From: Fremontodendron californicum
Lineage: Eukaryota; Streptophyta; Magnoliopsida; Malvales; Malvaceae
Length of the DNA: 64,000 nt
Direction of reading: 5' to 3'
NCBI GenBank assembly: GCA_030761205.1
Contig: JAULJL010000017.1
Span: forward strand, 7,140,001 to 7,204,000
Position 1 is the first letter of the stretch, and each line of letters starts with the position of its first letter. The notes below the pieces were generated by a model. The model made no database searches. It had not been told where the DNA came from and saw only the letters and a list, made by a program, of their open reading frames with translations. Made by a program: the position numbers and the translations under genes. Below, piece by piece: positions 59,147 through 64,000 of the stretch.

Positions 59147-61557
59147 TTATGGATGAGCTCTCGGATCGCGTGGTGTTGAACAACAGTGTCGAGCTCTCAT
59201 ATTGCATGGTGGTTGGACCTGTCGTTCAACCTCGACAGTGGCACGTATTCGCGGTCGACCACGATCTCTTGCTGTAACCGACACTGGTTCTGGTTGTATG
59301 TCATCCGCATGCTCATGGAAGGTGTTGTACTGACCCACATCAGTCGATGGAAACACACTACTAGAGGGACCCATTTTTTCTGTATTAAAAAATTGAAACC
59401 CACTGCTGGAGGAGCCAACACCTAGTTTACCCATAAAAGGAACCTGACTACTAGATGGACCACCATATGCTGACGTAGGGATTCCAAACTGATACATTGT
59501 AGTTAGATATGCTGAACTTGGACTTCGGGTGAGTAGCTGGTCATCTAACCTCGTCACTAGCGGTGATGGTTGATAACACTCATCAACATCAAATCCGGGG
59601 TGACTAGTGGAATGACGATGACTGGATGGTACTCCATGATCCTGTTCAGGTTCAGGATGACTAAATGACATCCTCGGTGCAGTGAATTTCGCTGCATGTG
59701 ATGAGGTCGGTTGACGCGTCCACCCACGTTGTTGGCTAGGTCTAGGATCTTCAATTTCTTGTGTAGAAGGGATAGAATTTGAAGTTCGTCCGGTAAATGG
59801 CATACTTCTAACATCCTCATACCCCGACGGTGAAAAAACAAAAGGCCGGCCTTCATTTTTATACCATCCTATGTAATCATCAGATAGGTTGAAATTATTA
59901 CCAACAATCGGATAACCTGTCGGACTTCGTTGAGAACGTATATCCCACCAATAAATCCATTGTTGATGCTTCGTAGGCCATAATTCATCATGACGTCTGC
60001 GCATGCCAATCTTGTGAACCTTATCAAGGTTCACCAGTGCTTCTGGAATTGGTTGTTGCATTCAAATTGTCGCAACACCATGTCAATGTGGTGCCACTCT
60101 ACATATGAAAAGCATATCAATACTGTGTTTGCTTTCCATATATTACAATTATTGTAGGTATCCGATGGGAGGCATACCATAATTTCATTTGAAGAATATG
60201 GCATCCACATAAACTGCGAATAATTATTACAAATTATTAGTTTCATATGGATTAAATACAAAAATACTTGAATCTAACAATCGAAACATTTACCCTATCG
60301 TATCCTACTCGATCTAGTCGTAATCTTATACTTGCAAGGTCAGTCGGAGTCTCGGTAAAATCTCTACGATGACTCCACTTGTTAAAATGCGTATAAAGTC
60401 TTAATAGACCTATAAAAATACAAGTTTGTACAAAATTAATAAAATAGTAAAGATTATTACCTGCTTGCAAGGGGGTATACAGCTGAAACATCCACACGCG
60501 GAACAAGAAATGGCAGCCAATACCAAGCCCATGATTGTAGAAGCACTAAACATCCACCTATGTCATGGCTTTTTGGAACTATAGCCAAGCACAGTTCTCT
60601 ATACAAAACTGCCAAACACGCAGAACCCCAACTATAATTTACCGCATACTCTAAATCACGTAGTAATGGAAAATACATTAAATGTACCCGACTGCTCGAT
60701 TTGTCAGGCATTAGTAATCCTCCAATCAAACGTAAAATATATGCTTTAGCAGCATGTTGTATCTGTTCTTCACTTGTGTTTAATGGAAGATTTTGGAAGG
60801 ATTTCAACCAATTTAGTCTCACCGTTGAGCCAGATACATACTCATCTGGAGGTACCGCACCCAATAGATTTTGACACTTTTCATTCTAATCTAGAAAGCT
60901 TGCGCCTGTAACTGCATCGCCATGGACCGGAAGTCCAAGTTGAAGCGCAACATCTTCTAAAGTTACCGTGCATTCACCAAATGGAAAATGAAAAGTGTGC
61001 GTCTCAGGTCTCCGTCGTTCGATCAACGCACTGATTAAGTAGAGTTGTAGCAAAAATCGTCGAATTTGAGTTGCGTGATAAAATTCGGCTCTTCTTAAGT
61101 GGTCGATAATATATGGATGCAGGTCATCCAATGTAAATTTTCTCGAACGTAAGACGCGACGAGTATCTTGTTGATAATTAATTAAATTAAATAATTATAA
61201 AAAATTATAAAAATTAAAAAACTATAATAATTAAAAAATTAAAAAATTCTAAAACTATAAAATGACAAAACAATAATAATTATAAAACTATAAAACTATA
61301 ATAATTATAAAATTATAAAACTATAAAATGACAAAACAATAATAATTAAAAAAATTTATAAAACTATAATAATTATAAAATTAAACCATATAAAAATCAT
61401 AAAATTATAAAACTATAAAATGACAAAACAATAATAATTAAAAAAATAAAAATTTGATAATGTAATACAAATAATATTATAAAAATTTACTTGCCTCTTT
61501 AAATATAACCGAGGATATGTGATTTTCTTGCAACTTCAATAATGATGATGAAGCCAT
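59147..61557 (-). pseudogene. Plant mobile domain (PMD, MAIN-like) pseudogene in MULE 2
   Basis: Likely start MASSSLLKLQENH at 61557, followed by an intron of about 300 bp and the PMD exon: LRRAEFYHATQIRRFLLQLY, ERRRPETHTFHFPFGECTVT and VTLEDVALQLGLPVHGDAV, then AKAYILRLIGGLLMPDKSS, GSACLAVLYRELC and LQSWAWYWLPF. The final exon 60061-59147 is a Pro/Ser/His-rich tail that starts MQQPIPEALVNLDKVH. PMD proteins (Arabidopsis MAIN, MAIL1) act in transposon silencing and genome stability, and MULEs often carry PMD copies. A TAG at about 60888 replaces what is normally Trp in the ASFLDW-type motif, so the frame is interrupted once; otherwise it is well conserved. Confidence 0.85.
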
Positions 61558-61768
61558 TTTTAAATTAACAAGAAGAGATTTTGTATGGAAGAAGGAAAAA
61601 GGGAAAAATTTGAGACTTTTTTAGAAAATATGAGAAAGAGGGGGGTATTTATAGGTGTATGGGGGGAATTTGAAGGCAACGGTCAAGTGACCATTGCCTT
61701 CAAATTTTAAATTATTTATTTATTCAACCGTTGCAATTTTAAAAATTAAAATTCAAAAAAACAGTTAG

Positions 61769-61925
61769 GAAATCGCCATGGCCCATGGCGATTTTTCAAC
61801 TGAATTTTTTCAATTTTTTTAAAAAATACAATTGGGTAATCGCCATGGGCCATGCCTATTTTCCAACTATATTTTTAAAAGATTCAAAATTTCAGTTGGA
61901 AAATCGTCATGTGCCATTGCGATTT
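61769..61925. repeat. Three AAATCGCCATGG palindromes at the right end of MULE 2
   Basis: 61769-61796 is an almost perfect inverted repeat (GAAATCGCCATGG / CCATGGCGATTTTT arms); relatives follow at about 61830-61858 and 61889-61917. Matching boxes lie near the left end (53746, 54074). Confidence 0.8.
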
Positions 61926-62038
61926 CCCAACTAGTTAAAAAAAACGGATTTTGATACTTAATTTAAAAAGAACGGTATTTTGAGAATTAAAAAAAAAAAA
62001 AAAAAACAAAAACTATTGGGTACTAAATTAATTTCATC

Positions 62039-62420
62039 AATTTTTTTATAAAAGAGATCGTAACTTGAGGATAAAAAGAAAAATTACAGATATTGAAATT
62101 TAAATTCTAAAATTATTGGATATCATTTTTAAAAAAAATATTATATGAACCGGTTGAGCAAATCCCAAATTCTAATTTCATCATATTTTATGATTACTGT
62201 AAGTTCTCTCTCGTCACACTTTGTGTGAAATTGTATTGACAAAAACATAGAATTGTTCCGTCCGATCAAACACTCAACTCCAAAAGCTAAAATCCAAACT
62301 TTATCAAAGCTAAAACCTAAAGTCATTCCATCCATTCATCCAACTTTTGTGACTCTCTCAAAAGCCATGCTATCTTGTCCCCAAATTAAGGCAAACCAAA
62401 GCTCCCTATCACTGGACAAT

Positions 62421-62466
<46 letters not shown>

Positions 62467-62604
62467 AATGGACATATATATATGTATATATATGTCTTGC
62501 ACTATCAATTCTGGAAAGGAAAAAAAGAACAAAGTATGATATAATTATAAACTATTTTGAGTTTGTTTTGAGATGTTTTTATTCCTCTAAAAGCTATTGT
62601 ATTG
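62039..62604. other. Intergenic DNA with TA microsatellite
   Basis: No gene. A TA run of about 40 bp sits at 62424-62463, with a shorter TATATG run at 62473-62492. Confidence 0.8.
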
Positions 62605-62971
62605 GGTTAAAGTATTTAGGTAGTTCTTATACTATAGTCAAAAGTGCATTTTAATCATTTTATATAGAAGTGAGTAATTTAATTCTTATACGTTTGAAAT
62701 TGGTGCAAATAAGTAAAATTGATAACAGTGTTAATGAAAAATCGTCTAAATGCTGACGTGGATATGTGAAACTGACAGACATCATTTTTTTAATTTTTTT
62801 ACTCAAGCGGAATTTAGAAAAGCATTTAGACGGTTTTTCATTAACACTGTTATCAATTTTACTTCTTTGCACTAATTTCAAACGTATAAATATTAAATTA
62901 CTCACTTATATAGTACAGAGACTAAAATGAACTTTTGAATATAGTATAAGAACAATTTAAGTACTTTAACC
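62605..62971. mobile_element. Long-TIR MITE, MULE type, copy 2
   Basis: Starts GGTTAAAGTATTTAGG and ends AAGTACTTTAACC, flanked by a perfect 9-bp duplication ATTGTATTG (62596-62604, 62972-62980). Terminal inverted repeats run for about 140 bp. It is the same family as 15059-15621 but 196 bp shorter in the middle. Confidence 0.9.
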
Positions 62972-63096
62972 ATTGTATTGTGTTAATTAAAGACTTTGTA
63001 AGGTTCGAGCTAGCAACAAACGGTGCATATATTCTATCTCTAAAAGCTTTATTTTTTTTATCTTTTTTGAGGAAACGGGCATTAAAATTTTAAAAA

Positions 63097-63683
63097 TGTA
63101 GATAATTCCTTTATAGTGTAGATTTTTGACCTTCGATACCGATTGTAGTTTTGTGCTACAGTACCGATTTGCTACAGTAACTTTCTCGGGACGCTACAGT
63201 AACTTTATCTCGGGATGCTACAGTAACTTCCGAAAAACAACTCTTTTATTAATATGAGAAAAAACCAAATACAAGTGGTGTGAACACCAACTAACAATAG
63301 AGACAACCTCACACAAGCTCTTTCTCACTTTACTATTCACTCAACATTTTTTTCTTTTATTTTCTCTCTACGTGTTCTTCCCTTCACCTCCTCTACTCAC
63401 CACTCTTCCTTTTCTTTCTCATCTACACAACACATAACACCTAAGGCTCTATTTATAACCATTTATGTCGGTTCCTTACAACATTCTAGTATGTATGTTG
63501 GCTAAGCTATAATATTCTAGAGAAGCAAATATGGAGAAGAATATAGAAGAAACTAGGGAGAGAAGTTTCTAGGAAGGTGATTGAAGAATAATCTAGGGAG
63601 AATTATGTAGACAATTCTAGAGAGGGAGATGAAGAAATTTCTAGGAAGGAGAGAGAATTCTAGAGGAGTTGTTGACTTTAACA
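63097..63683 (-). mobile_element. Copia-like LTR, 3' LTR of an element running off the window
   Basis: On the minus strand the LTR starts TGTTAAAGTCAACAAC directly after a polypurine tract (GTTGTTGAGGGGGAG, 63684-63698) and probably ends at 63097, giving TGT...ACA ends and about 587 bp. TATAAAT (63451-63457, minus strand) is a plausible promoter. The polypurine tract of this form is typical of plant Copia elements. The internal region continues to the right edge. Confidence 0.65.
63150..63235. repeat. GCTACAGTAACTT repeats in the LTR
   Basis: Four spaced copies of GCTACAGTA(AC) with CTCGGGA between two of them, within the 3' (R/U5) part of the Copia-like LTR. Confidence 0.8.
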
Positions 63684-63723
63684 CTCCCCCTCAACAACTA
63701 CTCTCTTGATGTCGGTTTGGTTG

Positions 63724-64000
63724 TCATTCCAGACTGTCTTCTGGACTTATCAAATCTTGCATCAAGTATCTTCTCTTTTTCTTTCTCTTTTTAAAATTCA
63801 TCAGCATCATTAGTTCTGCTTCATCCATCGTTGATTGCTCTCTTCTCTTTTGATCCTTGATTTTGTTCACTTCCGTCTTTGCTTCAACACCATTGTTATC
63901 TTCTTTCTTCTTGATTTTCTCTGTTAGCCTGTCTCTGACTTTGGCATACTCGACTTTGTCAACTACCATTAATTTGTTGACTTCACAATCGATCTTCATA
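63724..64000 (-). other. Unrecognised Lys/Glu-rich open frame in retroelement interior
   Basis: A 91-codon frame that reads MKIDCEVNKLMVVDKVEY and continues highly charged to a stop at 63724, next to the polypurine tract. It does not resemble the end of a Copia RNase H. The window cuts its upstream part, so it may be a piece of a longer frame or non-coding. No function assigned. Confidence 0.3.

Larger units (their letters stand above)
53586..62038. mobile_element. Second MULE (MULE 2), decayed, MuDRA + plant mobile domain type
   Basis: Bounded by long, diverged inverted repeats: left AAATACGTTGTTTTTAAATT near 53625 pairs with the right end (minus strand AAATACCGTTCTTTTTAAAT), and both ends carry AAAATCGCCATG-type palindromes further in. 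It holds a MuDRA-type transposase pseudogene (+) and a PMD pseudogene (-), convergent. No target duplication was found, so ends are accurate to perhaps 10 bp. It starts only about 60 bp after MULE 1 ends. Confidence 0.7.

Noticed and set aside
59147..61557. Host MAIN-like gene
   Set aside because: It lies within the diverged inverted repeats of MULE 2, opposite a MuDRA-type pseudogene, and has an in-frame stop.
1..64000. Organelle DNA insertions or rRNA genes
   Set aside because: No chloroplast, mitochondrial or rRNA sequence was recognised.

Overview
This is a gene-poor, AT-rich stretch of a flowering-plant nuclear genome, most likely a eudicot. The evidence is plant-only gene families (a DUF506 protein and an HABP4/RGGA-type mRNA-binding protein with plant introns), plant-type transposons (a Tat-like Ty3/gypsy element, MULEs with FAR1-type or MuDRA-type transposases, a tRNA-derived SINE, MITEs) and long A/T tracts. 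The species cannot be named from the sequence. Only two ordinary host genes are convincing: the HABP4-family gene at 10859-13204 (+, five exons) and the DUF506 gene at 19230-20123 (+, one exon). Nearly everything else with structure is mobile DNA.

Layout. 1-6.5 kb: the 3' part of a large LTR retrotransposon (CTCCGGGCA tandem repeats, A-rich tract, polypurine tract), then a 4.66-kb LTR with its own internal repeats, then a primer-binding-like site. 6.5-10.8 kb: a SINE, a pair of inverted MITE-like repeats and a dispersed ACACGA-rich repeat. 10.8-13.2 kb: the HABP4 gene. 14.2-16.9 kb: LTR relics broken by a MITE, then a second MITE. 17-19 kb: AT-rich DNA with a 238-bp tandem duplication. 19.2-20.1 kb: the DUF506 gene. 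20.1-24.4 kb: intergenic DNA with one candidate MITE. 24.4-37.4 kb: a complete but decayed Tat-like Ty3/gypsy element on the minus strand. It has an antisense extra ORF driven from its own TATA box and a nested 1.5-kb insertion.

38.4-53.5 kb: an apparently full-length 15.1-kb MULE with terminal inverted repeats and a perfect 9-bp target duplication. It carries (a) a 2.9-kb array of 88-bp repeats built from ATTACATATG motifs, (b) an open FAR1-type transposase gene on the plus strand, and (c) a convergent minus-strand gene of about 16 exons that joins an HMG-box-like domain, a charged linker and a Ulp1/C48 cysteine protease domain; this second gene has two apparent frameshifts. About 60 bp further on, 53.6-62.0 kb holds a second, decayed MULE with a MuDRA-type transposase pseudogene (+) and a convergent plant-mobile-domain pseudogene (-). 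62.6-64 kb: another copy of the 15-kb MITE family, then a Copia-like LTR on the minus strand whose body runs off the window.

How the parts fit: both MULEs use the same plan, a transposase converging on a captured accessory gene (a SUMO-protease-like gene in one, a PMD gene in the other). The motif array plus HMG-box/Ulp1 gene of the first is the best candidate for an undescribed transposon system. Its possible role in DNA recognition or anti-silencing is inference.
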